39,487 bases of DNA from JAICND01 sp040905905 (GTDB lineage Bacteria; Actinomycetota; Acidimicrobiia; Spongiisociales; ZC4RG35), in the NCBI GenBank assembly GCA_040905905.1, contig JBBDQN010000022.1:1-39487 (forward strand), in the 5' to 3' direction. This document shows, in pieces, positions 30,223 through 39,442 of the stretch. A model generated the notes under the pieces. That model saw only the letters and a list, made by a program, of their open reading frames with translations, was not told where the DNA came from and made no database searches. Position numbers and translations under genes: made by a program. Numbering within the stretch: the stretch's first letter is position 1; the number at the start of each line of letters is the position of its first letter.

Positions 30223-31319
30223 CCCGAAAGGCTCAACCTTCTGAACCCCAGCACTTCAAGGTACCGATTGGTAATACGCTCGACGGACCACTCTTCTGCC
30301 CGACCTCGTAGGAAGATTGGATCAACGGGTCGTCGAGCGACTGAACAATCGCGTTTGCGAGAGCTACCCGATCGCCGACGGCCACCAGCCTTCCGAAACG
30401 TCCTTTCGTCAAGAAGCTCTCGCGGACCCGAAGGGAAGTCGGTTACCACCGGGATACCGAGGGCTAGGGCCTCAGCCAAAACGCAGCCCAACCTTCAAAA
30501 CGACTAGATAAAACCAGAAGGTTCGACCTCTTCATCCATGGCCAAGGCGGCGACTTGAACCCTATTAAATCGACTGACTCCTCTAGTCCCAACTCAGACA
30601 CCCTAAGTTCGAGGTTGGGCCGCTCGTCGCCTTCACCCAAAATCAACAACTGGACGTCGCGCGTATTCATCAGTTCCCTCGTTGCAAACAACAAGGTGTC
30701 AAAGTCCTTTGGCTGCACCAGCCGACCACCTGCAACCAGCACCTGTGCACCGTTCTCGAAGAAGGGATTTTCGGCTGACCTGGACCTCTCCGATCGGATT
30801 CGGCCTATGTCGACTGGATTGTGTATTACAACGATCTTGCTGGCTGGTACGCCGAGATGCGCGAGCTCTGCTCCAACACCAGTCGACACAACAACGATGG
30901 AGTCTGCGCGTTTGTACGCAAGCACCACGAACCTCTCGAGCATGCGCTCCCGCCAAGGTCGCGATGACAAGGACACCACAAGCGGACTGTGTTCGAACAA
31001 GACAAGCCGGTGAGGCGGTCCGAAGCGGCACAGAGCGGCAACCATATTGAAGCTCGTCAGAGAGCTCAGTATCACTTTTGGACGTCGAGACTTGAGATAG
31101 TTTCGAAGCTTGAAGTCCTCGGAATCGACAACCAAGTTCAACCACTTGGACTGACTTTGAAACGTCGGCGATGAGAGGGCCTCGTGACCACTGGACAACC
31201 AACTCGGTTTTCAGTCCATGCCCGGCCATTTCGTTGGCGAGTGCTATTGCAACCCGTTCGGTGCCCCCTCCAACAAACGAGTGGACGAGAACTGCAACAT
31301 CAGGCCTTGCATCTAACAC
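30219..31319 (-). pseudogene. GT4 glycosyltransferase broken by four one-base frameshifts
   Basis: A GT4 glycosyltransferase that is readable only across changing frames. The start is the GTG at 31319 overlapping the previous stop (PDVAVLVHSFVGGGTERVAI). Shifts lie near 31120, 30488, 30405 and 30322. Each piece aligns with the intact neighbour at 31313-32425: FKSPPWPWMKRSNLLVLSSR versus FKSPPWPWMARSDLLVLSST, GRFGRLVAVGDRVALANAIV versus GRFGTLVPVRDPRALADGII, and GRAEEWSVERITNRYLEVLG versus RRAREWETERVANMYLELLG. No in-frame nonsense codon appears other than those created by shifts. The 3' end still meets the flippase start as GTGA. It is either a decaying tandem duplicate or a functional gene with base-count errors in short homopolymers. 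Confidence 0.85.
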
Positions 31320-32425
31320 TCGACCACACCCAGTAGCTCGAGATACATGTTTGCCACTCGTTCTGTCTCCCATTCACGCGCTCGACGCCGCAGTCGTTCT
31401 GGCTCCTTAGGAGCGGCAAGCGTTGAGATGATCCCGTCGGCGAGAGCTCTCGGATCTCTCACCGGGACCAATGTTCCGAACCGTCCGTCGTCCAAAATCT
31501 CCCTTGGGCCAGTGGGACAATCCGTGGAAACGACTCGAAGTCCCAGCGCAAGGGCCTCAGCAACGACGTTGCCCCATCCCTCGAATGTGCTCGAGAGTAC
31601 CAACAGATCCGACCGGGCCATCCATGGCCACGGAGGCGATTTGAACCCAGGAAAGTCCACAACGCCTTGCAGTCCCAACTGGTCAGTCAGCTGTTGAAGG
31701 CGTAGCCGCTCTTCCCCTTCACCGAGTACCAACAACCTAAAGTCGAGATCTAGCGAGAGCAGGAATGCCGCCTGCAGCATCGTGGGATAGTCCTTTTGGG
31801 CAACCAACCTTCCGACCGCAACAAGAACGGGAACCCCCGCGTTAAAGAAGGCATGATCGAGTGCTTGGCCCCCTTGAGCCAACACGTGTTCAACACTCAC
31901 TGGATTGGGGATCACCGTTACCTTGCTTCGATGAAGCCCCAGTGCCACGAGTTCGTCTGCCATCTCATTGGTCAAGGCCACAACCCGATCAGCTCGTGGG
32001 TACAGGTACCGAACCACGGGCCTGACGATCCAAGGTGGGATGTACCGACGTTGACGCAACGAGTTCCGTTCGGAAACCACGATACGTCCTTTGTACGAAG
32101 ACAAGAGTGCCCCGAGGAGAATCGCCACATTATTCTCCGTCAACAACCCTAGGACAGCTTTGGGCCTGTAGGTACGCAGGTAACGAATCAGCCACGGAAC
32201 CGACCAACGCAAGCGCCGGCCGATTTCCAGAATCCGCACGGACGGGTCCACAGCATCGAGGTATGGACCTGTGGCAAATTGCAGAACAAGATCGACACCG
32301 ACTCCCGACCGAGCGAACTCGTTGGCGAGTAAGTATGCGACACGCTCAGCTCCGCCTCCCTCTAGCGAGCGAGTGAAAACCGTCACATCAGGTGGTCGAT
32401 GAGGTGGACCGGCATCCCTCGTCAA
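31313..32425 (-). CDS. GT4 family glycosyltransferase
   Basis: A 370-residue GT-B transferase. The N-terminal half opens DVTVFTRSLEGGGAERVAYL, the usual acceptor-domain motif. VTVIPNPVSVEHV marks the domain boundary. VLVAVGRLVAQKDYPTMLQA and GFKSPPWPWMARSDLLVLSS lead to the E-x7-E nucleotide-sugar motif (GWGNVVAEALALGLRVVSTD, from the FEGWG start). The TTG start at 32425 shares bases with the upstream stop (TTGA). It is an intact paralogue of the broken gene at 30219-31319 and probably adds one sugar to the lipid-linked oligosaccharide on the cytoplasmic side. Donor and acceptor unknown. Confidence 0.92.
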   Translation of the reverse strand: MTRDAGPPHRPPDVTVFTRSLEGGGAERVAYLLANEFARSGVGVDLVLQFATGPYLDAVDPSVRILEIGRRLRWSVPWLIRYLRTYRPKAVLGLLTENNVAILLGALLSSYKGRIVVSERNSLRQRRYIPPWIVRPVVRYLYPRADRVVALTNEMADELVALGLHRSKVTVIPNPVSVEHVLAQGGQALDHAFFNAGVPVLVAVGRLVAQKDYPTMLQAAFLLSLDLDFRLLVLGEGEERLRLQQLTDQLGLQGVVDFPGFKSPPWPWMARSDLLVLSSTFEGWGNVVAEALALGLRVVSTDCPTGPREILDDGRFGTLVPVRDPRALADGIISTLAAPKEPERLRRRAREWETERVANMYLELLGVVEC

Positions 32426-33585
32426 CGACTCACCACCGAGTCATAGATGACCTCTAAGGATTTGAGTGCCACGGCCGGGTGGTATCGCTCTTCGTAGTTG
32501 TCGCGGGCTCGGGCGCTCAGGTTTGATATCAAGTCGTCTCGACCCAAGACGTCCAAAGCAGAGTGCCATGTCTCCAACGAGGGTTGGCCGACGATGGAGG
32601 ACTCTCCCTGTGGCTCAAGCATTTCGGTAACCGCTCCAATCCGGTGACCGAAAACCGGCAACCCGGCTGCTTGAGCTTCGATGATCACCAGCGGGCACGC
32701 CTCAAACCATATGGACGGGAATGCCATCGCCCGAGATTCCAACATCAGTCGACGAACCGCTTGTGGCGACTGCCAACCAAGGAATTGGACACCGGCTGGT
32801 GCGATGTGTTCGAGGTCGGAGCGATCAGGGCCATCGCCGACCACCACCAGCCGCAGAGCAGGGCGGGTCACCGACCATGCTTCCAGCAGAAGGTGGAGGC
32901 CCTTCTCGGCCGCCAGTCGACCCACGAATAGGATCTGATCAGAGTCGGCGGCGGCAGATGTCCGGGGGCCTGGGTCGGGCGCAGTGTTGGGCCGGACTAC
33001 GATCGATTCCTCCGCAATGCCTGCCTTGACGAGCATCTCGGCCGTGAACCTTGACGGAACGATCACTGCCGCTAGGCGATGCCAGAGGCCGAGGCGCAGC
33101 GAACCGCGGGCAACCGCTGCATTCAGCCCACTCAACACCGACGAACCTCGGTAACAGCGATAGCGGATGCCCGGCAACGGCGAACCACCCAGGCACAAGG
33201 TGCAAATTGAGCCGTCGCGGAGCAAGTTGCCTTGGGCGCAGGCAAGCCGATAATTGTGCACGGTGGCAACTACCGGGACTTGTGCCGCCTCACCGGCCGC
33301 GAACACCGAAGGCGAGAGCGAGAACCAAGTGTTGTGGACGTGGATAACGTCGACATCGTTGTCGATCGCCAAGCGTTCCACCCGCCCTCGGCTTGTCGGG
33401 TTATAAGGAGCGACTGCCAGCGATCTCAGCGACGGGATGACGGCAACCGGGTTGTCGGCGAAATGCTGGAATACCTGATGGCCTCCGTTTCGGAGAACCT
33501 CGGCGTCATTATCAACCGTGGTCTCTTCGCCACCCCGCCAGCGATATCTAGCATGAACCTGAAGCACCCGCACTGGATCACGCAC
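32422..33585 (-). CDS. GT4 family glycosyltransferase (Cys-rich acceptor loop)
   Basis: A 387-residue GT-B transferase of a different GT4 subgroup from its neighbours. The N-terminus is VRVLQVHARYRWRGGEETTV. The acceptor domain has the HNYRLACAQGNLLRDGSICT loop with further CLGG and RCYRG cysteines, a pattern common in this subgroup. The donor domain shows ILFVGRLAAEKGLHLLLEAW and WFEACPLVIIEAQAAGLPVF, which contains the E-x7-E pair. The annotated GTG (33585) overlaps the wecG-like stop; a GTG five codons further in is also possible. It probably acts after the WecG-like enzyme. Confidence 0.92.
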   Translation of the reverse strand: MRDPVRVLQVHARYRWRGGEETTVDNDAEVLRNGGHQVFQHFADNPVAVIPSLRSLAVAPYNPTSRGRVERLAIDNDVDVIHVHNTWFSLSPSVFAAGEAAQVPVVATVHNYRLACAQGNLLRDGSICTLCLGGSPLPGIRYRCYRGSSVLSGLNAAVARGSLRLGLWHRLAAVIVPSRFTAEMLVKAGIAEESIVVRPNTAPDPGPRTSAAADSDQILFVGRLAAEKGLHLLLEAWSVTRPALRLVVVGDGPDRSDLEHIAPAGVQFLGWQSPQAVRRLMLESRAMAFPSIWFEACPLVIIEAQAAGLPVFGHRIGAVTEMLEPQGESSIVGQPSLETWHSALDVLGRDDLISNLSARARDNYEERYHPAVALKSLEVIYDSVVSR

Positions 33586-34336
33586 CCCCCGTCAACCGCG
33601 CCCGGGTCACCCTTGCTATGAACCCTATGTTCCCGACCACGTACCTTCGAAAAAGCCGAACGGGGTGGTGCGCCAGACGCCAAAGCCATTCCAGTCCATG
33701 ATCAGACAGGATGCGGGGGGCGCGCTTCTCTGCGCCGCTGTACCAGCGGAACAATGCTCCCACAGGCAACGCCACTCCAATATCCAGCCCGGCGATGTTC
33801 TCGTCGATCCAGAACTCTTGAGCAGGCATACCCATCCCAACCAGAAGAAGATCGGGACGAGCCTCGTTCACCAATGCGATCACCTGGCTTCCCTCGTCAG
33901 CATCTCTAAAGAACCCATGGTGTGTACCGACGATGTTCAGGCGGTGATGGGATGTGACCATGCTTTGCTTACAGGCTTCGACTACCTGTGTTTCATCGCC
34001 CAAGAGAAAGACAGATAGCCCGATGCTGTTCGACGTAGCAAGCAAGTCCTCCATCCAGTCCATCGGCGTCAGACGCTCGAGTAGCGCGACGTTCATCAGA
34101 CGTGCTGCAGTCGCAACGCCGTAGCCATCGCAAAACACGAGGTCGGCCCCGCGAAGCGAACCCATAAATTGGTTGTTGTTTGCGGCAAGGTTCATACCGT
34201 GAACATTGATGTAGTAGACCCGAGCTCGCGCTCGCTCCCGTGCCCACCCGAGAATGGCGTCGAGCAATTGCGCTTTGGTGACAGGATGGATACGGACACC
34301 AAGAAGCTCAATCGGCTCTGGTAGCGACGATGTCAA
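33578..34336 (-). CDS. WecG/TagA/CpsF-family glycosyltransferase (GT26)
   Basis: A 252-residue GT26 enzyme. Family members add N-acetylmannosamine(-uronate) or a related sugar to the first lipid-linked sugar. ARVYYINVHGMNLAANNNQF, ADLVFCDGYGVATAARLM, the GLSVFLLGDETQVVEACKQS block and LLVGMGMPAQEFWIDEN are diagnostic. The start at 34336 is a TTG sharing bases with the stop of the glycosylphosphotransferase gene (TTGA), so it is coupled to the initiating enzyme, which fits its role as the second step. The C-terminal basic tail (RLFRRYVVGNIGFIARVTRA) probably holds it at the membrane. Confidence 0.93.
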   Translation of the reverse strand: MTSSLPEPIELLGVRIHPVTKAQLLDAILGWARERARARVYYINVHGMNLAANNNQFMGSLRGADLVFCDGYGVATAARLMNVALLERLTPMDWMEDLLATSNSIGLSVFLLGDETQVVEACKQSMVTSHHRLNIVGTHHGFFRDADEGSQVIALVNEARPDLLLVGMGMPAQEFWIDENIAGLDIGVALPVGALFRWYSGAEKRAPRILSDHGLEWLWRLAHHPVRLFRRYVVGNIGFIARVTRARLTGGA

Positions 34337-35703
34337 CTGCCAGGTGACCGTATCAATGCCCCTGGCGTGCGCGCCAGGATGCTCATGTCGAGCCAGGGCG
34401 ACCAGCGGTCAATGTATTCGAGATCCAACTCCATCCACCGTTGGAACTCGGGATCGTTGCGGGCGGTGATCTGCCACAGGCCGGTTATTCCTGGCTTCAT
34501 CGCCAAGCGTCGTCGGTGCCAGAAGTCATAGGCCTCGACCTCCTCGATGGGTTGCGGCCGCGGGCCTACCAAGGACATTTCCCCCTTCAGCACGTTGAAG
34601 AGCTGGGGAAGTTCATCGATGCTCGTCTTGCGAAGCCACCGGCCGGTTCGTGTGATTCGAGGATCGTCCTGTATCTTGAAGAAGGGTCCGTTGCGTTCGT
34701 TCCTGTCCAACAAGCCGTTCCGAAGGCTCTCGGCTCCGACGGCCATGGTTCGTAACTTCCAAACTCGGAATCTCCGCCCGTGGACGCCGCCACGTTCCTG
34801 GGCAAAGAACACCGGTCGACCGTCCTCCAACCACACGGCTACGCCCGCAATAAGCAGTATCGGCGCGGTGAACAGCAGCAGAAGGAACGCGCCCCCCATG
34901 TCGATTAGGCGTTTGGCGGCAAGACCAATCCGATGTTCGTCGGTGGCAAGAAGAGACAGCATGGGGATCCCGTCAAAGTCCTCCATTCTTCCTCTGGTGA
35001 CGCTGTGACGGGCGATCTCCATCGGAATTCTTACGGTCTTCCCCTGCTCCTGGCATTCGGCAGCGATGGCATCGAGTTTGTGCCAGTCGCTCGGATCGAG
35101 ACAGATCACAACCTCGTCGATGATGTCGCCGGCCAGTGCCAACGGCAGGTCGATGATATCGCCGAGTCGAACGGCACCTTCGACCCTGGAGTCGTGATGC
35201 GAGAGGTAGCCAACGACCCTGGCACCCAAATGGGGATGGCGGCGGATTGTTCTCACCACCCGGGTGGCGGCATCAGAGGCTCCGACAATCAGTAGTTGTC
35301 TTGGCGCCTTGACGTCCGCTCGGCTTCGAGTGAGTTTCCGCAAACCCACCCGGGCCCCTCCGGTCCCGACGACAAGCAGAGCGAAGGCGGTGGCGAGGGC
35401 AATCCGGCTCACATCCTGGAGCTTGAACAGGAAGAGCAGACTCAAAGTACCGGCCACCAGCAGTGCCCAACCACGGGCGAGGTCTCCAAGCTCGGTTGCG
35501 TATGACCAGTGTGTGTCCCGCCGGTAGACCCCGGCCGCCCAGAAGGATGCAATCACCAACGCCCCAAACAGGGCAGCCATCAGACCTATCGGGGGTAGAC
35601 CGAGACCTTGCTCCCAAATCGCCTCGGCAGCGGCGCCGAAACGAAAGCGGGCACCGAGCATGAAAGTGAGGACCCCAAAGGCAAAGTCGGCGACGATGAG
35701 CAA
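34333..35703 (-). CDS. Polyprenyl glycosylphosphotransferase (WbaP/WcaJ-like)
   Basis: At least 456 residues. It starts glycan synthesis by moving a sugar-1-phosphate to undecaprenyl phosphate. About four N-terminal membrane helices are followed by a nucleotide-binding-like domain (RQLLIVGASDAATRVVRTIR), one helix (GAFLLLLFTAPILLIAGVAV) and the catalytic domain: VWKLRTM, ITRTGRWLRKTSIDELPQLF and NVLKGEMSLVGPRPQPIEEV, ending with the LAMKPGITGLWQITAR block. The start is uncertain. The TTG at 35703 lies inside the first helix and lacks a ribosome site. GGAGG lies upstream of an in-frame ATC. An ATG at 35759 would be in frame only if the C6 run at 35731-35736 had one more base. Confidence 0.92.
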   Translation of the reverse strand: MLIVADFAFGVLTFMLGARFRFGAAAEAIWEQGLGLPPIGLMAALFGALVIASFWAAGVYRRDTHWSYATELGDLARGWALLVAGTLSLLFLFKLQDVSRIALATAFALLVVGTGGARVGLRKLTRSRADVKAPRQLLIVGASDAATRVVRTIRRHPHLGARVVGYLSHHDSRVEGAVRLGDIIDLPLALAGDIIDEVVICLDPSDWHKLDAIAAECQEQGKTVRIPMEIARHSVTRGRMEDFDGIPMLSLLATDEHRIGLAAKRLIDMGGAFLLLLFTAPILLIAGVAVWLEDGRPVFFAQERGGVHGRRFRVWKLRTMAVGAESLRNGLLDRNERNGPFFKIQDDPRITRTGRWLRKTSIDELPQLFNVLKGEMSLVGPRPQPIEEVEAYDFWHRRRLAMKPGITGLWQITARNDPEFQRWMELDLEYIDRWSPWLDMSILARTPGALIRSPGS

Positions 35704-35798
35704 GGCGCGTCGTTCGTCGGTACGGCTGATAGGGGGGTCCTCCTTCGTCCTGCCAACATGTTATCCGGGCGCCTGCCACACAGGCAGGGTCTGTTGAC

Positions 35799-38135
35799 CT
35801 ATGGAGGCTCCCGATTTGACGCGGCCAACGCCTCTACCATTTCCATGTGGAGGTCGGTGACAAGCCCGACCCACCCTGCTGACGCGAGTGGGCTGGGAAG
35901 CGCCTCTCGGCTGTGTATCAGGGAAAAACGTCCGCTGCCCAGGATGTAGGTCGGCGTCGGACCGGCGGTGAGCCGCACCGGGGATCGGGTGTCCACCCTG
36001 GTGCTCGCCAAGCCGAAAATCTCATCCGGCAGCGGTTCCCCCTCGTATGACTTGACGAGCCGTAGCAACGAGTAGGTATCGCCAAGAAGCCCGCCAATCG
36101 CCCAGGAGCGACGAGCTGCAGTAGTATCGCCGCCGGCCGTGGCTACTACGCCATATAGCCGGTGCCAGACTGGATTGTCTGGCTCCGCTTCCAAACCGAC
36201 GTCTACGAACTCTTCGAGCTCGGCCCAGCGGCCCTCTCCCATGAGGGCATGTAGATATCCGACCGACCCGACCGGACAGGCAAGCCCGGCTGCAAGGACA
36301 GGTTCCTCCGAGGATCCCGAGAGCACCATCGGCTCCACCACCGAGCAGGGTTGTTGGTCGAGCAAGAACTGGAAGAGCTGACGACTCCGGTCGGCCCCCT
36401 CTTCAATGTCAGCCCAGACCGGTGAGAAGAGCAGCCACGGATTGATGCGAAGGGCTCGCAGATAGGTCTGGTCGGCATCTGTAGGGAGCCCAATCTCGTC
36501 TTGGATCATTCCCAGTTGAACCAGCGCTAACTCGTCGGCGACGAGTCGCGCTGCTGCCAGGTCAACCGACGCATGATCACCTGCGCCGATCAAGAGATTG
36601 AGCTGGGCTGGCCCGTAGGTAGGGAATCGTTCGGCATCCTCGCGGAGTCGGGCCACCAATGTCGCCTCGTTGGAGCCAGCCTCGATCAGTGCCTGGCTCG
36701 CGGTCAGCCGGTAGGCAGGCAAGGGATCCCAACTAGCCGCTTGCTCGAACCTTTCTGCGGCAGCGGCCCAATCGCCACTGGCCGCCAGCCGAACACCCGA
36801 CTGGTATGCCAGATGGGCTGGCATGGTGATGGCAATCAATCCTGGTATCAGGAGCACCGATGCGGAGCCGATGACCGCCGACCCGGGCATGCGCATTTCG
36901 CACGATTCGTTTCTCGCCACGATCCCAGCCATAGCCGCCAGCAGGGCGAGGGCACCGGTCGAGATGTTCACCACGTCAACCAGAGAGTGGACCGCCAAGG
37001 CGATGAGGGCTCCGATGAACGCGGCCGGCATCGGTCCATGTTCATGGTCTGGCGAGGTGGTCATCTGCCGCCACGCCGCCCTCGCTATGAGCAGTCCTGC
37101 AGCGACGATCACCGAGGTTCCGATCAGACCGTACTCGAGCAAGGTCTGGATGTAGTTGTTATGGGCATGATTCCAGATTGCCCGCACCCAACCGGCGTAG
37201 ACGTCATCGCCTGTGTACCCGTCGAGGAGGAGAGAGAAAGCACCTGGCCCGTGACCGGTGACGACGTCGTCCAGGAACATCCGCCAGCCGATCTGGAAGG
37301 CAGGAAAACGATCATCCAAAGTGCCCCGAAATAGCCAGGAGGGTCTCGATCCTGAGAGAAGAACTGCGCCGAGGGACACGGCTGCGGTGGCCAGAGCTAC
37401 AAGCAGCCACCGTGGCACTAGCTTCTCACCTGGCCGCAGTCGGCGACGCGCCAGCACCAGCGACACCGCCACGCCCACTATCGCACCTGCCCACCCGCCC
37501 CGGGATCCGGTGAGTGCCAGAACAACGGTCAACAGGACACCGGCTCCAATCCACAGGTGCCGATAGGGGGCGGCACGAAATGAGGCCAGCACCGCCAACG
37601 GCAGGCCGATTTCACAAAGAAAGGCAGCGTGGTTGGGATGTAGGCCCGGAGCTGCGCGGGGAGGACTCACGGGGAGGCGCTCCAGGAGGCTGGCGCCGGG
37701 ATCGGCAGCGGCTATTACCGACTGCCAGGTCCATACCCCTTGTACCCACAAGATCAAAGCTGTCACAGCCAGTACTACGAGGGCTATGCCCAGACCTCTC
37801 TGAGCTCGCCCGGATTCGACAGGCCCCAGGGCGAAAAAGGAGAACACCCCGACACCTGCCAACGCCGGCAGTGCTGACTCGAGCGCAAGGCGCGGCGCAA
37901 CTGCGAAAGCGATCGCCAACGTGAGGCCGAGGAGGGACAGACAGAGCACCGGGACCGCCAACGACTTCTGGCGGGAGCGGCTCGACGTTAGGAACCAAAC
38001 CGCCAGGATGGCCATGATCAAACCCAGGCGGCTGCGTGCGCCTAGATCGTTAGATGTGGGGGCAAGAGCCAGCGCCACCAGGAGAATCGCCACAAACCCA
38101 TCCGCCAGGGTGTTGGTGAGAGCGGATTGCAGCAT
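35799..38135 (-). CDS. O-antigen ligase/polymerase-like protein with C-terminal TPR-like region
   Basis: A 778-residue protein. Residues about 1-420 hold some twelve membrane helices with the Wzy_C/WaaL-type periplasmic loop: LTGSRGGWAGAIVGVAVSLV, VVTGHGPGAFSLLLDGY and NHAHNNYIQTLLEYGLIG, including the His-Asn pair of the family. After a last helix (SAVIGSASVLLIPGLIAITM), about 320 residues of helical repeats follow (AASGDWAAAAERFEQAASWD; GLPTDADQTYLRALRINPWL), like TPRs, ending with a short Ser/Thr/Pro-rich part. It would polymerise or transfer the lipid-linked glycan outside the membrane, and the TPR-like part may bind partners. The ATG at 38135 is clear. It lies 48 bases after the upstream methyltransferase gene. 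Confidence 0.88.
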   Translation of the reverse strand: MLQSALTNTLADGFVAILLVALALAPTSNDLGARSRLGLIMAILAVWFLTSSRSRQKSLAVPVLCLSLLGLTLAIAFAVAPRLALESALPALAGVGVFSFFALGPVESGRAQRGLGIALVVLAVTALILWVQGVWTWQSVIAAADPGASLLERLPVSPPRAAPGLHPNHAAFLCEIGLPLAVLASFRAAPYRHLWIGAGVLLTVVLALTGSRGGWAGAIVGVAVSLVLARRRLRPGEKLVPRWLLVALATAAVSLGAVLLSGSRPSWLFRGTLDDRFPAFQIGWRMFLDDVVTGHGPGAFSLLLDGYTGDDVYAGWVRAIWNHAHNNYIQTLLEYGLIGTSVIVAAGLLIARAAWRQMTTSPDHEHGPMPAAFIGALIALAVHSLVDVVNISTGALALLAAMAGIVARNESCEMRMPGSAVIGSASVLLIPGLIAITMPAHLAYQSGVRLAASGDWAAAAERFEQAASWDPLPAYRLTASQALIEAGSNEATLVARLREDAERFPTYGPAQLNLLIGAGDHASVDLAAARLVADELALVQLGMIQDEIGLPTDADQTYLRALRINPWLLFSPVWADIEEGADRSRQLFQFLLDQQPCSVVEPMVLSGSSEEPVLAAGLACPVGSVGYLHALMGEGRWAELEEFVDVGLEAEPDNPVWHRLYGVVATAGGDTTAARRSWAIGGLLGDTYSLLRLVKSYEGEPLPDEIFGLASTRVDTRSPVRLTAGPTPTYILGSGRFSLIHSREALPSPLASAGWVGLVTDLHMEMVEALAASNREPP

Positions 38136-38183
38136 CGCTTCTGGTTGTGTGGGTTCCGTCGAGTCTCGAGGAATTGTGGCCTC

Positions 38184-38834
38184 TCAATGCTTTACGGCCA
38201 CGAGCGACTTGGGCAGACCGGCGAAGCGCTCGATCAGTATCTCAGAGTCGGGGAACAGATGGGACATCTCGGTGCGTCCCACGAGATCTACCTGGGCGAT
38301 TTGCTCAATGGCTTCTCGTCGGCTCCGCGGCTGCTGGTGAGCGATCCGCCATCTACGTGCTACCGCAACGCGAGCTGCTAGTGGGAGAAATTGGAACCCC
38401 GGAAATAGCCAGTGGGGTTCGATCGGGAAATAGCGGTAGGGGGTTTGAATCGAGTGATTGGGAGCGAGCCGATGGATGACTTCCGCAAGTTGCAACCGTC
38501 GCTGCCAGCCCCCGACGTGTTCGAGAAGGGAATTAGAGAACACCAGATCGAACGTGCGATTGAAACCAGCGAGAGCGCAGGCATCGGCCCGGAGTGTCTC
38601 GATGTCGGGGGCGGGAGCAAGGGCCTCCAGATTGACGATGACCAGATTGGCTGGCTTGAGGGATGCCGCCTTCCAGAATTCAGTCGTTCCTCCCAGATCG
38701 ATCACTGACATTTCCGGGAGTTCTGGAAAGATTCCGACAAACTTCGCCCACCGCCGTGCCCGAGCCCGAAACGCCAGTGAACCGGGACGGTATGGATTGG
38801 CTATCGTCTCGCGAACTCGTTCAGCTGCTCCCAC
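38184..38834 (-). CDS. SAM-dependent methyltransferase (Methyltransf_11-like)
   Basis: A 216-residue class I methyltransferase. MSVIDLGGTTEFWKAASLKP is motif I (shortened Gly-rich loop), VIVNLEAL is motif II and FDLVFSNSLLEHVGGWQRRL is motif IV. The N-terminus is basic (RPGSLAFRARARRWAKFV). The RYFPIEPHWLFPGFQFLP segment is typical of small glycan- or lipid-linked methyltransferases. The GTG at 38834 is the start. It is the first gene of the minus-strand glycan operon and may cap or decorate the polymer. Confidence 0.85.
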   Translation of the reverse strand: MGAAERVRETIANPYRPGSLAFRARARRWAKFVGIFPELPEMSVIDLGGTTEFWKAASLKPANLVIVNLEALAPAPDIETLRADACALAGFNRTFDLVFSNSLLEHVGGWQRRLQLAEVIHRLAPNHSIQTPYRYFPIEPHWLFPGFQFLPLAARVAVARRWRIAHQQPRSRREAIEQIAQVDLVGRTEMSHLFPDSEILIERFAGLPKSLVAVKH

Positions 38835-39442
38835 AAACTAAGTCTGCCACCATCCGAGCAACCAACCACGAATCGCTTCACACGATCAGCAGAGAAGCAC
38901 CCGAATCCAAGGTGAATCTGCGGCTGGCATGGTCTCGGAGGACCGACACCTCACCTATCTACACCGCCACCCCTCGCCAAAACGGACCTACGCGCAGCCT
39001 GACTCTCTAGTCACCAGACAGCGAATAGCTCCGGGTAAGTGCACCCGCCCCTTGGCCCAAAAGGCGGCCGGCGCGGAGCCAACTGCACCGGAGACAGCAG
39101 TTGACGTGCTCAGCCGTACCTGGCTGCAAAGATCGGTGGGCACGACCGCTCTTGCGACCCAGAGGATCCGTATTGCGCACCGTTTGGGTCGCGAAATGGA
39201 GCCACCGGTGAAATCCTGCGTGTCGGAGGGGGACTCGCAGCATATCGAAGCAACGGTACATTTGGACGCCTCCGTCGACCCGTCCAATTTGATGGTGCTT
39301 CTGCTGTGCCCCATTTAAGGATTCCCATCAAATTCCGATGGTGCGAAGCTTCGTCCTTTCAGGGGCGTACCTCAATGGCCCGGCCGGGACATCATCACTT
39401 TCCGGAAGGAGATCGTCCGGAATGGGCACTACGGTGCCGGGC
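38835..39442. other. Intergenic region upstream of the glycan operon
   Basis: About 608 bases with no supported gene. Open frames on both strands here have no domain and poor composition. It must contain the promoter of the minus-strand glycan operon near 38835-38900 and of the plus-strand gene starting at 39443. A 10-base palindrome, CGAAGCTTCG, lies at 39344-39353, and a 7-base inverted repeat lies at 39400-39422. The size and emptiness suggest a regulatory region or a decayed gene. Confidence 0.5.
39400..39435 (+). promoter_or_regulatory. Inverted repeat and -10-like box before the terminal gene
   Basis: TTCCGGA at 39400-39406 and TCCGGAA at 39416-39422 form a perfect 7-base inverted repeat with a 9-base spacer. 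TACGGT at 39430-39435 fits a TANNNT -10 box seven bases before the ATG at 39443. The repeat would cover the -35 position, as an operator often does. Confidence 0.4.

Noticed and set aside
38929..39318. 129-codon plus-strand frame and the opposing 108-codon minus-strand frame
   Set aside because: Neither has a ribosome site, hydrophobic pattern or recognisable motif; composition is not protein-like.
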